Positions 35,481-44,644 of a stretch of DNA of 64,000 nt are shown here, piece by piece. Position 1 is the stretch's first letter; each line of letters begins with the position of its first letter. The stretch is from Actinomycetota bacterium. GTDB lineage: Bacteria > Actinomycetota > Actinomycetes > Actinomycetales > Microbacteriaceae. Under the pieces are notes generated by a model that had not been told where the DNA came from, ran no database searches, and saw nothing but the letters and a program-made list of their open reading frames with translations. A program made the translations under genes and the position numbers. The DNA lies in NCBI GenBank assembly GCA_030838475.1, contig JAUZFP010000084.1, positions 23,742 through 87,741 of the forward strand, written 5' to 3'.

Positions 35481-35896
35481 CCGAGCTGGCGACCCTGACG
35501 GTGGGCGACGTCGTCGCCGAGGCGACCTACCACCTGACCCGCGACTCGCTGGTGCGGTATGCGGGGGCATCCGGCGACTTCAACCCGATCCACTACCGCG
35601 ATGCCTTCGCGCTCGGCGTCGGGCTCGACGGGGTCATCGCGCACGGAATGCTCACGATGGGCGTCGCCGTCCAGCCGGTGGTCGAATGGCTCGGACCGCG
35701 CGGTGTCGTCGTCGACTACCAGTCCAAATTCACTCGACCGATCCTCGTGGATGCCGACCATGGCGCGACCATCACGGTGACCGCGAAAGTCGGCCTCGTC
35801 GACGATGACGGCGCCAGAATCGACCTGACCGTGACCTTCGACGGCGCCACCGTGCTCGGCAAGGCGCAGGTGCGGGTGGTCCTGGCCACCGCATGA
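35477..35896 (+). CDS. MaoC-family dehydratase, catalytic subunit
   Basis: A 139-residue hot-dog protein with the hydratase motif ASGDFNPIHYRD (catalytic Asp and His) and HGMLTMG. It pairs with the preceding subunit, like HadB with HadA in actinobacteria. GTG start overlapping the preceding stop; the end overlaps murB by ATGA. The MaoC-MaoC-murB order is common in actinobacteria. Confidence 0.9.
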   Translation: MTELATLTVGDVVAEATYHLTRDSLVRYAGASGDFNPIHYRDAFALGVGLDGVIAHGMLTMGVAVQPVVEWLGPRGVVVDYQSKFTRPILVDADHGATITVTAKVGLVDDDGARIDLTVTFDGATVLGKAQVRVVLATA

Positions 35897-37026
35897 AACT
35901 TGCCGACCTGACCACGCTGCACGTGGGCGGCGACGCCGCCGACGTGCTCGAGCCGAGGACGCCCGACGAGCTGCTCATCGCGGTGCGGCACACCTGGGCG
36001 ACAGGCGACGACTGGCTCGTGCTCGGCGGAGGATCGAACGTCGTCATCTCGGACGACGGATTCGACGGCACCGTGCTGCGCGTCCTCACCCGCGGCATCG
36101 AGAGTCTGAGCCACGACACCGCGGCCGTGCGGCCGTCCGCCTATCTCGGCGATCGCACGGTGCGGTTGCGGGTGCAGGCCGGGGAACCGTGGGATGCCGT
36201 CGTCCAGCATGCGGTCGAAAACGGCTGGGCCGGCATCGAGGCGCTGTCGGGCATCCCGGGTTCCAGCGGGGCCGCACCGATCCAGAACATCGGGGCATAC
36301 GGACAGGAGCTCGGGTCGAGTCTGGTCGCGATCGAATTCCTTGACTACCTGTCGGGCGAGCTCCTTCGCATCCCCGCACCCGAGCTCGGGCTCGGCTACC
36401 GCACCTCACTTCTCAAACAGGGACGCCAGGGTCTCGTCGTCTCGATCGAACTCGAGCTGTTGGCCGGTGGTGAGGGCGGTCCGGCACTCAGTGCGCCGAT
36501 CGCCTACGAGCAGTTGGCAACGACGCTCGGCGTGCGCATCGGGGATCGGGTACCGCTCGATGAGCTGCGCTCGACCGTGCTCGCGCTGCGGGCCTCAAAG
36601 GGGATGCTGCTCGATCCGAACGATCGTGACTCGTACAGCGCGGGCTCCTTCTTTACGAACCCGATCGTGAGCGAGAACTTCGCACGACGCCTTCCTGCGG
36701 CAGCGCCACGCTGGCCGACCTCGCCCGAGGAGCGCGACGTAGCCGTGCCGCTGGGGGAGACCGCGGCGGCACCGACGACGTCAGGCGAGTACCACGTCAA
36801 GCTCAGTGCGGCGTGGCTCATCGAGAGGGCCGGGATCTCTCGCGGTTTCGCCCTGCCGGGATCGCGCGCAGCGGTCTCCTCGCGCCACACCCTCGCCCTG
36901 GTCAATACGGGGGGAGCGACAGCGGACGAGGTCGTGCAGCTCGCCCGCTTCGTGCAGACGCGCGTGTTCGCCGAGTTCGGGGTACGGCTTCAGCCCGAGC
37001 CGATACTCATCGGCCTGTCCCTGTAG
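35893..37026 (+). CDS. murB: UDP-N-acetylenolpyruvoylglucosamine reductase
   Basis: A 377-residue FAD enzyme of peptidoglycan precursor synthesis. LGGGSNVVISD and SGIPGSSGAAPIQNIGAYGQE are FAD and substrate loops. SAGSFFTNP carries the catalytic Ser, and the C-terminal QPEPILIG carries the conserved Glu. The length and loops fit a type I MurB. It is coupled to the dehydratase genes by an ATGA overlap. Confidence 0.95.
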   Translation: MKLADLTTLHVGGDAADVLEPRTPDELLIAVRHTWATGDDWLVLGGGSNVVISDDGFDGTVLRVLTRGIESLSHDTAAVRPSAYLGDRTVRLRVQAGEPWDAVVQHAVENGWAGIEALSGIPGSSGAAPIQNIGAYGQELGSSLVAIEFLDYLSGELLRIPAPELGLGYRTSLLKQGRQGLVVSIELELLAGGEGGPALSAPIAYEQLATTLGVRIGDRVPLDELRSTVLALRASKGMLLDPNDRDSYSAGSFFTNPIVSENFARRLPAAAPRWPTSPEERDVAVPLGETAAAPTTSGEYHVKLSAAWLIERAGISRGFALPGSRAAVSSRHTLALVNTGGATADEVVQLARFVQTRVFAEFGVRLQPEPILIGLSL

Positions 37027-37037
37027 GCGCTAGCCCG

Positions 37038-37652
37038 TTAGAGCAATCCCAGCTCCATAGCCCGGGTGACCGCGCGGGTTCGATCGCTTACGTCAAGCTT
37101 CTCGAAGACGTGGAGCAGGTGCGTCTTGACCGTCGCCTCGCCCACGAACAGTTCGGCCGCGATCGTCGGGTTGCTCTTGCCCGCCGCGACGAGCCGCAGC
37201 ACCTGGGTCTCGCGCGGGCTGAGTGCCGGGGCCGGCGTCTTCACCCGCTGAACGAGCAGAGCGGCGATGCGGGGGGCGAGGGCGACCTCGCCGCGCGCGA
37301 CGGCGCGAACTCCGGCGATGATCTCCTCCTGCGGCGCCGCCTTCAGCAGGTAGCCGCTCGCGCCCGCCTCGATCGCGGTGAGGATGCTGTCATCCGTCTC
37401 ATAAGTCGTCAGAATCAGGACTCGCACCTCGGGCTCCGCGGCGAGGATGCGCGCGGTCGCCTCGTCCCCGTCGAGGCCGGGCATCCTGAGGTCCATGAGC
37501 ACGACGTCGGGCGTGAGCGCGAGTGCGAGATCGACCGCCTCGAGGCCGGTCGAGGCCTCGCCTACGACCTCGACATCCGGGGCAGTGTGCAGCAGCGCAA
37601 CGATGCCGCTGCGTACGACCGGATGGTCGTCGGCGACGAGAACCCGGATCAC
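37038..37652 (-). CDS. NarL/LuxR-type response regulator
   Basis: A 204-residue regulator. The receiver domain (about 1-120) has the phospho-acceptor Asp in LMDLRMPGLDG and the conserved Lys in LLKAAP. The LuxR helix-turn-helix (about 140-200) contains LSPRETQVLRLVAAGKSNPTI. It overlaps the histidine kinase gene by ATGA and is its cognate regulator. It probably controls the ABC exporter in the same operon. Confidence 0.92.
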   Translation of the reverse strand: MIRVLVADDHPVVRSGIVALLHTAPDVEVVGEASTGLEAVDLALALTPDVVLMDLRMPGLDGDEATARILAAEPEVRVLILTTYETDDSILTAIEAGASGYLLKAAPQEEIIAGVRAVARGEVALAPRIAALLVQRVKTPAPALSPRETQVLRLVAAGKSNPTIAAELFVGEATVKTHLLHVFEKLDVSDRTRAVTRAMELGLL

Positions 37653-38809
37653 GCGGTCGCTTCAGTTCCGCGCGGGAGCGTCGCGACCAGGGTGGTGCCG
37701 CCCCCGGGGGAGGCCGTGATCGCGAGCGTGCCGCGAACCAGGGCGAGTCGCTCGCGCAGGCCCGAAAGCCCGAAGCCGGTCGAGGGAGCCGACGGGTCGA
37801 AACCGCTTCCGTCGTCGGTGATGCTGAGGTCGACCTGGCCGTCCCTCGCCGCGAGTGTCAGGGCCGCGGCGTGGGCGGTCGAATGCTTGCGGACGTTCGC
37901 CAACGCCTCCTGCGCGCACCGAAGAAGCACGACCTCGCCGTCCCGATCCAGTGCGGCCGCGTCATCCGCTTCAACAGTGACGAGGATGCCTGTCTCGCGC
38001 TGGAACCGTTCGGCCAGCCGGCGGAGCGCGAACCCGAGGCCGCCGCCATCCACCCCAACCGCAGCCCCGGACGCGACCAGCGCACGGGTCTCGGTGAGGG
38101 CGTTGCGAGCGTTCTCCTCGAGCAGCTCGAGCTGCTTCTCGGCCGCGGCAGTCTTACCGGCCTTCAGTTCGCGAAGCCCGCGCTGGGCGGTCAGGACCAG
38201 CCCGGTGAGGTCCTGGGCGATGGTGTCGTGAATCTCGCGAGCCAGGCGTTCGCGTTCGCTCGCGGCGCCGGCATCCCGGCTCAGGGCGGTCAGCTGCTCC
38301 TGGGCGGCCTCAAGCTGATCGATGAGGGCCTGGCGCTCCTTGATTCCGTCGTAGACCCGGCTGAACCAGAGCCCGAGCGCGAGCGCGAAACCGAGCGAGA
38401 TGGATTCGGTGATGGCGGTCTGCTCGATGTTGTCCACGCCGAATCCGCCGTAAAACAGGAATCCGATCGAGACCGCCGCGACCAGCAGGACGTTGGCGAC
38501 GAGTGCCGTTCGCGTCCCACCCCCGAAGAACCAGAGGACCGGGAAGGCGATCGTCTGAAGGATTGCGAGCGCCGGGAAGAACGCCACTCCCACCGCGCAG
38601 GCGAGGATCATGACCGCGACCAGGCCGATCGCGGCTCGGCGATCCGCCTCCGCGAAACGGCTCAGCGCGAACCAGCCGGCCACGAGGAACGCCATCGATG
38701 CGACGGCGCCGATGAAACTGTGCAGCGGCGCCCGCTCAATGAGCATGAGGGCGATAAGCACGACCACCGTCCCGACGACGGCGACGTGCCACCAGCGCAG
38801 GTTCCTCAT
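37649..38809 (-). CDS. NarL-class sensor histidine kinase
   Basis: A 386-residue kinase. Five or six N-terminal helices (about residues 7-165) form a membrane sensor, followed by a short coiled linker, the H-box EIHDTIAQDL (HisKA_3) and an ATPase domain with DDGSGFD and GLSGLRERL. The ATG at 38809 follows the ABC permease gene by 20 bases. There is no large extracellular domain, so it probably senses the membrane or the transporter itself. Confidence 0.9.
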   Translation of the reverse strand: MRNLRWWHVAVVGTVVVLIALMLIERAPLHSFIGAVASMAFLVAGWFALSRFAEADRRAAIGLVAVMILACAVGVAFFPALAILQTIAFPVLWFFGGGTRTALVANVLLVAAVSIGFLFYGGFGVDNIEQTAITESISLGFALALGLWFSRVYDGIKERQALIDQLEAAQEQLTALSRDAGAASERERLAREIHDTIAQDLTGLVLTAQRGLRELKAGKTAAAEKQLELLEENARNALTETRALVASGAAVGVDGGGLGFALRRLAERFQRETGILVTVEADDAAALDRDGEVVLLRCAQEALANVRKHSTAHAAALTLAARDGQVDLSITDDGSGFDPSAPSTGFGLSGLRERLALVRGTLAITASPGGGTTLVATLPRGTEATA

Positions 38810-38829
38810 GCCCAAATCATCCCAGCAGC

Positions 38830-39672
38830 TCAACTGTCCTTGCGAATCCACCGGAATGTCACGCGACACAGGATGAGGCCGACGACGAGCCAGATCGCCG
38901 TGGCAATCAGCACCCCTGTGAGGTTCCACTCGTGGCCCTGCTCGAGCACCTTGAACGAGTCCGGCAGGAACACCGAACGCATCCCCTGCGCAAGCCACTT
39001 GAGCGGGAAGAGGCCGGCGAAGTTCTGCAGCCACACCGGCAGCAGGGAGAACTGGAGGTAGACGCCCGAGATGAACTGAAGGATGAGCGTGACAGGAATA
39101 ATGACCGCGGTCGCACTCTTGCCCGATCGCGGCAGCGCACTCAGGGCGATGCCCAGGATGGCGCAGGTTGAGACGCCGAGCAGGAACACCCACGCGAACG
39201 TCAGCCACCTCGCCGGGTCGGTCGGGAGTTTCACGCCGAACGCGACCGCGGCAACCGCGATGAGTAGGGCGGCCTGCGCGAGACCGGTGACGAGTACCCG
39301 CCCGATCTTGCCGATGAAGTAGCTGAAGACGGGCAGCGGCGAACCACCGAGTCGTTTGAGTGTGCCGTCGCTCTTCTCCCCGGCAATATCGATGGCAAGG
39401 TTTTGCAGGCCGCTGAGCAGCAGGCCGGCCGCGAGCATGGCGGGCAGGTAGTACTCGGCCGCCGTCATCGCGTGACCGCTCGCATCCTTACCGAAGTTCA
39501 CCTTGCTGAACGCGACCGAGAAGATGGTCAGGAACACGAGCGGGAACAGGAAGGTGAAGAAGAGGGTGTCGCCCTGTCGGAAGTAGCCCTTGACCTCGTA
39601 GCGAATTCGGCCGAGACCGAGACGGATGGTGCGACCGGCCGGCAGCGCCGGTGTGGTCATGGTTGCGGTCAT
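38830..39672 (-). CDS. ABC-2 type transporter permease
   Basis: A 280-residue protein with six predicted helices, the size and layout of DrrB/ABC-2 permeases. The helix-rich C-terminal half has the FPLKWLAQGMR motif found in ABC2 exporters. It overlaps the ATPase gene by ATGA. It probably exports a drug or lipid and is co-transcribed with the two-component system. Confidence 0.88.
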   Translation of the reverse strand: MTATMTTPALPAGRTIRLGLGRIRYEVKGYFRQGDTLFFTFLFPLVFLTIFSVAFSKVNFGKDASGHAMTAAEYYLPAMLAAGLLLSGLQNLAIDIAGEKSDGTLKRLGGSPLPVFSYFIGKIGRVLVTGLAQAALLIAVAAVAFGVKLPTDPARWLTFAWVFLLGVSTCAILGIALSALPRSGKSATAVIIPVTLILQFISGVYLQFSLLPVWLQNFAGLFPLKWLAQGMRSVFLPDSFKVLEQGHEWNLTGVLIATAIWLVVGLILCRVTFRWIRKDS

Positions 39673-40595
39673 CGGACTGGCTCCTTGTTTTGCGCTTGGG
39701 TTGAGCTTGTCTCTCGGGTCGAGCTTGTCTCTCGGGTCGAGCTTGTCGAGACCTCGTACGCTTCGACCAACTTCAGGTACACATCCTCGAGACTCGGTCG
39801 AACGATCTCGAGGTTCTTCGGTTCGCCCGACTTCATCAGCTCGGCCACGACCCGGCCGGGTTCGTCGGTGCGACGCTCCTGGCTGCCGGTGGCATCCGTC
39901 CAGCGCACGATAGGAGTGCGAGCATCCGCCCCGCCGATCTCGTCGATCTTGCCGATCTCGATGAGCGTGCCACCGGCGATGATGCCGGCGCGGTCGCTCA
40001 GTTGGGCGGCCTCGTCCAGGTAGTGGGTGGTGAGCAGGATGGTGGTGCCCTCCGACTTCAGCTTGCGAACCAGGTCCCAGAAGCTGCGTCGCGCCTCCGG
40101 GTCGAAGCCCGTCGTCGGCTCGTCGAGGAAGAGGAGCTCGGGGCGTCCGATGATGCCGAGGGCGACATCCACGCGGCGGCGCTGCCCGCCGGACAGTTTG
40201 CGGATAAGCGTGCGGTCCTTCTCCTCGAGTCCGACGGCAGCGATCACCTCGTCGACGCTGCGCGGGTTCGGGTAGTAGCGGGCGAACTCGCTGAGCTGCT
40301 CGCGGACGGTCATGTTGCCCTGCTCGCCGGTGTCCTGCAGGACGATGCCGAGGCGCGCCTTCCAGGCGACACCGCCGCGCTGCGGGTCGACGCCGAGCAC
40401 ACTCGCCTCGCCGCTTGTGCGGTCGCGGTAACCCTCGAGGATCTCGATCGTCGTGCTCTTGCCTGCGCCGTTTGGCCCGAGCAGTGCGAAGGTCTCGCCC
40501 CGCCGGATGTCGAAGCTCACGCCGTCGAGGGCCGCGAACGACCCGTAGGTCTTGCGCAGGTCTCGTACGGAGACGACCGCATCAGAATCTGTCAT
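39669..40595 (-). CDS. ABC transporter ATP-binding protein (DrrA type)
   Basis: A 308-residue ATPase. Walker A GPNGAGKST, Q-loop QDTGEQGNM, signature LSGGQRRR, Walker B LLFLDEP and switch TTHY are all present. The last 25 residues are a repeated SSTRET sequence caused by an 18-base tandem repeat and look non-native. The ATG at 40595 has no clear ribosome site. It drives the adjacent permease. Confidence 0.92.
   Translation of the reverse strand: MTDSDAVVSVRDLRKTYGSFAALDGVSFDIRRGETFALLGPNGAGKSTTIEILEGYRDRTSGEASVLGVDPQRGGVAWKARLGIVLQDTGEQGNMTVREQLSEFARYYPNPRSVDEVIAAVGLEEKDRTLIRKLSGGQRRRVDVALGIIGRPELLFLDEPTTGFDPEARRSFWDLVRKLKSEGTTILLTTHYLDEAAQLSDRAGIIAGGTLIEIGKIDEIGGADARTPIVRWTDATGSQERRTDEPGRVVAELMKSGEPKNLEIVRPSLEDVYLKLVEAYEVSTSSTRETSSTRETSSTQAQNKEPVR
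39698..39753. repeat. 18-base tandem repeat with a palindromic element in a gene end
   Basis: About three copies of GGGTCGAGCTTGTCTCTC start at 39698, 39716 and 39734; the last ends as GGTCGAGCTTGTCGAGACC (39735-39753), a near-palindrome. Read on the minus strand it is GGTCTCGACAAGCTCGACC, which I recognise as a widespread actinobacterial intergenic repeat. Here it is translated as the C-terminus of the ABC ATPase. Confidence 0.75.
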
Positions 40596-40723
40596 ACGTA
40601 CATCGTGGGTGCGGGCGGAGCCTCGCGCCAGCCTCCGTCTCACCGACACCCGCATCCACCACCCGGTGGATGCCGATACCCCACTCCGATCTCGTGAGGT
40701 GACGCAGATCGCGAAGAACAGTC

Positions 40724-41683
40724 TCAGCGCGTGACGGGTTCGGTTGCGCGGAGCAGTTTTAGCTCGTCGCGGCGAGGGAGCCCCTCCCAGTCGCCGGTCG
40801 AGAGGCACGCGAAGGCGCCCGCCTCGACGGCGAGTCGCAGTCGGTCTTCCGCACTTGCCCGGGCAACGTACTCGGCCAGATATCCGGCGACGAACGCGTC
40901 TCCGGCGCCGACCGTGTCGAGGGGTGAAATTCGTACCGCGTCTTGTCGGTACTCCGCGCCATCGATGAGAGCGATGCACCCCGCCGCCCCGAGCTTGATG
41001 ACGACGGTGGTCGGCCCAAGCGCCGCTATGCCCAGAAGTAGATCGCGCAGGTTCCTGACGCCCGGCACCAGAATGGCGGCCTCATCCTCGCCCGCGAATA
41101 CCAGGTCGGCGCCGCCGGCCATGCGGCGATATGTCTCCTCTGGGTCTCTTCCGCGCCAGAGCCGTGCGCGATGGTTGACATCAAAGGCAACAGGAACACC
41201 GGCCGCTCGCGCGCTTGCGATTGCGACAAAGATCGTTTCGCGCGCCGAGTCGGACAGTGCCGCGGTGATTCCCGTCACATGAAGCACGGCCGCCCGCTCG
41301 ATCAGGCCCACCGGGATATCGCCTGCGGTCAGCCGGCTCCCGGCGCTTTCGGCGCGGTAGTAGTACACGCTAAGGGAATCGTTTGTGCGTCGTTCCTTGA
41401 GCATGAGGCCTGTTGGCGCGGTCGAGTCGACTACCGAGTGGACGTCGACCCCTTCCGCCCTCAGCTCGCGTCGCACGCGTTCCCCCAAGCTGTCGTCGCC
41501 CGTGCGTCCGATCCACGCCGCGGGTGTCCCGAGCCGTGAGAGCGCTATTGCAACGTTCGATTCCGCACCACCGATACTCAGCCGCATCGTGGGAAGCTGC
41601 GCGAGGGATCCCGGGATGTCGGAGTAGAGCAGTCCCATCGTTTCGCCCAGTGTTACCACGCGCGGGGATTCAGCGGGCGGCAC
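40724..41683 (-). CDS. kdgK: PfkB-family 2-keto-3-deoxygluconate-type kinase
   Basis: A 319-residue ribokinase-fold enzyme. GGAESNVAIAL is the substrate-binding signature and DTVGAGDAFVAG the C-terminal signature with the catalytic Asp. YYYRAESAGSRL resembles KDG kinases. It probably phosphorylates a 2-keto-3-deoxy sugar acid for the aldolase encoded just upstream, whose TAG stop overlaps this gene's GTG. Fructokinase activity is an alternative. Confidence 0.82.
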   Translation of the reverse strand: MPPAESPRVVTLGETMGLLYSDIPGSLAQLPTMRLSIGGAESNVAIALSRLGTPAAWIGRTGDDSLGERVRRELRAEGVDVHSVVDSTAPTGLMLKERRTNDSLSVYYYRAESAGSRLTAGDIPVGLIERAAVLHVTGITAALSDSARETIFVAIASARAAGVPVAFDVNHRARLWRGRDPEETYRRMAGGADLVFAGEDEAAILVPGVRNLRDLLLGIAALGPTTVVIKLGAAGCIALIDGAEYRQDAVRISPLDTVGAGDAFVAGYLAEYVARASAEDRLRLAVEAGAFACLSTGDWEGLPRRDELKLLRATEPVTR

Positions 41684-42351
41684 TATGACCTTGAGCCGGA
41701 TCCGAGTGTGCTCGCGGCCTGCGCCGCCAGGGCCCAGATCGAGTCAAAATCTCCCGACCGAAGAAGCGCTCGCGGTGTGATCCAGCTGGCGCCGACAGCA
41801 AAAGTGGAGGCGTGATCGAGATAGCTCAGCGCATTCTCGATGGTGATGCCTCCGCTTGGCATAAATCGAACGGACGGGAATGGCCCAGAGAGTGCGTCGA
41901 GGAGCTTTACCCCGCCCAGCACTTCGGCGGGAAACAGCTTGACCGACTCGAGGCCCTCGCCGATCGCCGATTGCAACTCCGATGCGGTGGCAACGCCAGG
42001 GAGTATTAGTACGCCGCGGTCGCGAGCCCTTCTGACGACATCCACCGATAGCCCGGGGCAGACAAGAAACACCGCGCCGGAGTCGACCGCCCGGTCAACC
42101 TGCTCAACGGTGGTGACGGTGCCTGCACCGACGAGGATGTCACCCCGTGCAGCCATCGCGGCGATCGTCTCGAACCCCGCGCTAGTTCGAAGCGTCACCT
42201 CTGCGCAGGGAAGACCGCCCTGCGCTAGCGCGTCCGCGAGGGGGAGTGCCTGACTGGGGTCGTCGATAACGACAATGGGGATGACGCGCAGTGCTGCGAG
42301 TTTGTCTCGAACGACGTCGGCGAGCACTGTGGTCACCTTCGTTCGTTCCAC
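41683..42351 (-). CDS. eda: KDPG/KHG-type aldolase
   Basis: A 222-residue class I aldolase. AEVTLRT carries the catalytic Glu, SVKLFPAE the Schiff-base Lys, and GAGTV and MPSGGI complete the site. It cleaves a 2-keto-3-deoxy-6-phospho acid to pyruvate and a phospho-aldehyde. The GTG at 42351 overlaps the enolase-like gene by 19 bases; GTG at 42336, in a GTGA overlap, is an equally likely start. Confidence 0.87.
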   Translation of the reverse strand: MERTKVTTVLADVVRDKLAALRVIPIVVIDDPSQALPLADALAQGGLPCAEVTLRTSAGFETIAAMAARGDILVGAGTVTTVEQVDRAVDSGAVFLVCPGLSVDVVRRARDRGVLILPGVATASELQSAIGEGLESVKLFPAEVLGGVKLLDALSGPFPSVRFMPSGGITIENALSYLDHASTFAVGASWITPRALLRSGDFDSIWALAAQAASTLGSGSRS

Positions 42352-43610
42352 GGTCCACCGAACGTCGTTGCCTCGGTCGCCTCGAGTTCAAGGAGGCGGT
42401 TCCACTTGGCGTTTCTCTCGCTGCGCTGAGTCGAACCAACCTTGATCTGGGCGGCGCGCCAGCCAACGGCGATGTCGGCGAGCCACACATCCTCTGTGTC
42501 ACCGGAGCGCGCGGATACGACCGTGCGGTAGCCCTCGGCATGGGCGGTCTCAAGCACCTCTTGCGCGCGGCTAACGAGGCCGTTCTGATTTACCTTGACG
42601 AGCACCGAGTTTGCGGCGTGTCGCGCGATGCCCTCGTTCAGTCGGTTCAGTTGGGTAACGAACAGGTCATCGCCGACCAGCTCGACTTTTTCGCCGAGCG
42701 CCGCGGTGATCTGCTCCCAACCGTCCCAATCGTCCTCGTCCAATGGATCCTCGATCGAGAGGATCGGAAACTCATCGACCCAGCCGATGAGCTCGGTGAT
42801 CAGATCGGACGAGGACAACACTCGCCCCTCGCTCCGCAGGGAGTACTGCCCGTCGCGATACAGCTCCGAGGCGGCAACATCAATCGCGATGCCCACGTCG
42901 GCTCCGGGTCGGAGTCCAGCATCCTGGATGGCGAGGGTCAGCAGTTCGAGCGCGGCGCGATTACTGGCGAGGGGCAGACCCAATCCGCCCTCGTCTGCCA
43001 CGAGTGTCGCGAACGTGTGTCCGGCCTTTTGGGCGCGCCGTGTTGCTGCTTCGCGAACGGCAACACCCCACTCGAGAGCCTCGGCGAAGCTCCGAGCGCC
43101 CTGCGGGAGCGCAAGAAAATCCTGGACGTCGAGCAGCTGATTGGCATGCGCACCGCCGGAGATGATGTTGAACATCGGCATGGGCAGCAGCAGATCACCC
43201 GGACCGGCGAGATGACGTGCCAGCGACACTCCCGCCGCCGATGCGGCAGCAAGCGCCGAGGCAAGCGATATCGAAAGCGCAGCGTTCGCGCCAAGGCGGG
43301 ACAGGTTCGGTGAACCATCCGTCGCAGCCAACGCAGCGTCCACATCGCGCTGCCGCGTGGCGTCGAGTCCGATGACAGCCTCGGCGAACGGCCCCATCAC
43401 GTTGTCGACGGCCCGCAGCACCCCGCGTCCCTCATAGCGTTCACCGCCGTCGCGCAATTCGTGGGCCTCGTGCGAGCCAGCGGATGCGCCGGAGGGCACG
43501 ATGGCAACTCCGAAGGCTCCACCGTCAACGTCAACACGGCACGCCACCGTCGGACGACCACGCGAGTCCAGCGCCTGCCAGGCTCGTACCGCCGAAATTC
43601 GGGCGCTCAC
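42333..43610 (-). CDS. Enolase paralogue with altered active-site loop
   Basis: A 425-residue enolase-family protein. The metal ligands are kept (Asp in AIDVAASE, Glu in SIEDPLDE, Asp in GDDLFVT), as are the Lys in VKVNQ, the Lys in AQIKVGS and the Glu in ADEGG. The catalytic-loop SHRSGETED is SARSGDTED, so the conserved His is Ala, and DIQEF is DVQDF. Because it sits in a sugar-acid operon, it may dehydrate another phosphorylated acid rather than 2-phosphoglycerate. Start GTG in a GTGA overlap with the kinase gene. Confidence 0.83.
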   Translation of the reverse strand: MSARISAVRAWQALDSRGRPTVACRVDVDGGAFGVAIVPSGASAGSHEAHELRDGGERYEGRGVLRAVDNVMGPFAEAVIGLDATRQRDVDAALAATDGSPNLSRLGANAALSISLASALAAASAAGVSLARHLAGPGDLLLPMPMFNIISGGAHANQLLDVQDFLALPQGARSFAEALEWGVAVREAATRRAQKAGHTFATLVADEGGLGLPLASNRAALELLTLAIQDAGLRPGADVGIAIDVAASELYRDGQYSLRSEGRVLSSSDLITELIGWVDEFPILSIEDPLDEDDWDGWEQITAALGEKVELVGDDLFVTQLNRLNEGIARHAANSVLVKVNQNGLVSRAQEVLETAHAEGYRTVVSARSGDTEDVWLADIAVGWRAAQIKVGSTQRSERNAKWNRLLELEATEATTFGGPWNERR

Positions 43611-44644
43611 GGCGCACCCACTTGGGCATGGGCGAGCACCGTGTTCCACAGCGCCGCCGTCGACGAATCGCTCGACGCGAGTACTGCGCGGGCGGCTTCG
43701 CGCACGGTCACGCGCTGTGGCTCGGAGAGATAGCCGGCGGGGGAGACCCCATCGACGCGGGCGAGCATGAGGGCCGCAATGTGCCATCCGAGGGTTCGGT
43801 CCTCAATCGTTCGTCCAAGGGCCTTGGCGTAGGACTCAAGGAATTCCTTGAACGTTCGCTGGAGATCCGCCGCCCGTTCCGGGAGAACGGCGGCCTTGAT
43901 GGCCAAGTGATGCCCGAGGAAGGCAAGGTCGAAGACGGCCGCACCGAACCGGGCCACCTCGAAGTCAAGAACCCAAACCTCCGATTCGGAAACCAGGATG
44001 TTCTTCGGTGAAAAATCGCCATGTACGAGGCATTCGCGGCGATCCGCAAGTTCGTCGATGCAGGAGCGGAGTGCGGTTCGGAGCTCCGGATACTTCTCGA
44101 GGACCGTGCGGTGAAATGGCGTCAATCGAAGCTGCTCGAATGTTTCGTCATCGGAGAATTGCTCTGCGACCGCCGGATCGGCCCAGGTCGCTCGGTGCCA
44201 GGTGCCAAGGATGCGACCGAGCTCTTGCCCGACGAACACAAGGTCGGAAGTCGGCGGAGTGTGTTGGAGCAACTGTGAGCGCCAGTTCAGTAGCCCCGCT
44301 GGAGCGGCTGACATCGTGAGAACACAGTCGACGGGATCGGCATCGATGAGCGCCGGCACGTTGTCTGGAGTGAGTCCGTGCGCGAGCTTCAGCGCGGCCG
44401 CTTCGGTCATGGCCCGATGCGGGTCCGCGAGCCACAGGGACTTCACGTTGAGCTCGGGGAGCGCCTGCTTGACCACGCGTCGCCCGCTCGAATCCTCGAC
44501 CAGGTAGACCCGTGCGGACACGCCGTCGGTGAGTTCGGTCACCACTGCCCCGGACATGGGCGGGAGCCCCCGGCACTCGAGATATCGGAGAACTTTATTC
44601 AGGAGGATCGGGACGGGCTCACGTACCCGGGCGTCGGTCATCAT
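43607..44644 (-). CDS. APH-fold sugar kinase resembling methylthioribose kinase
   Basis: A 345-residue kinase. HGDFSPKNIL carries the catalytic Asp, and DFEVARFG the metal-binding Asp of aminoglycoside-phosphotransferase-like kinases. The N-terminal VVKQALP followed by R-x-x-x-E-A-A-A-L resembles MtnK. No other methionine salvage gene is present. In this operon it more likely phosphorylates a sugar or sugar acid. The ATG overlaps the GntR stop (ATGATG). Confidence 0.75.
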   Translation of the reverse strand: MMTDARVREPVPILLNKVLRYLECRGLPPMSGAVVTELTDGVSARVYLVEDSSGRRVVKQALPELNVKSLWLADPHRAMTEAAALKLAHGLTPDNVPALIDADPVDCVLTMSAAPAGLLNWRSQLLQHTPPTSDLVFVGQELGRILGTWHRATWADPAVAEQFSDDETFEQLRLTPFHRTVLEKYPELRTALRSCIDELADRRECLVHGDFSPKNILVSESEVWVLDFEVARFGAAVFDLAFLGHHLAIKAAVLPERAADLQRTFKEFLESYAKALGRTIEDRTLGWHIAALMLARVDGVSPAGYLSEPQRVTVREAARAVLASSDSSTAALWNTVLAHAQVGAP

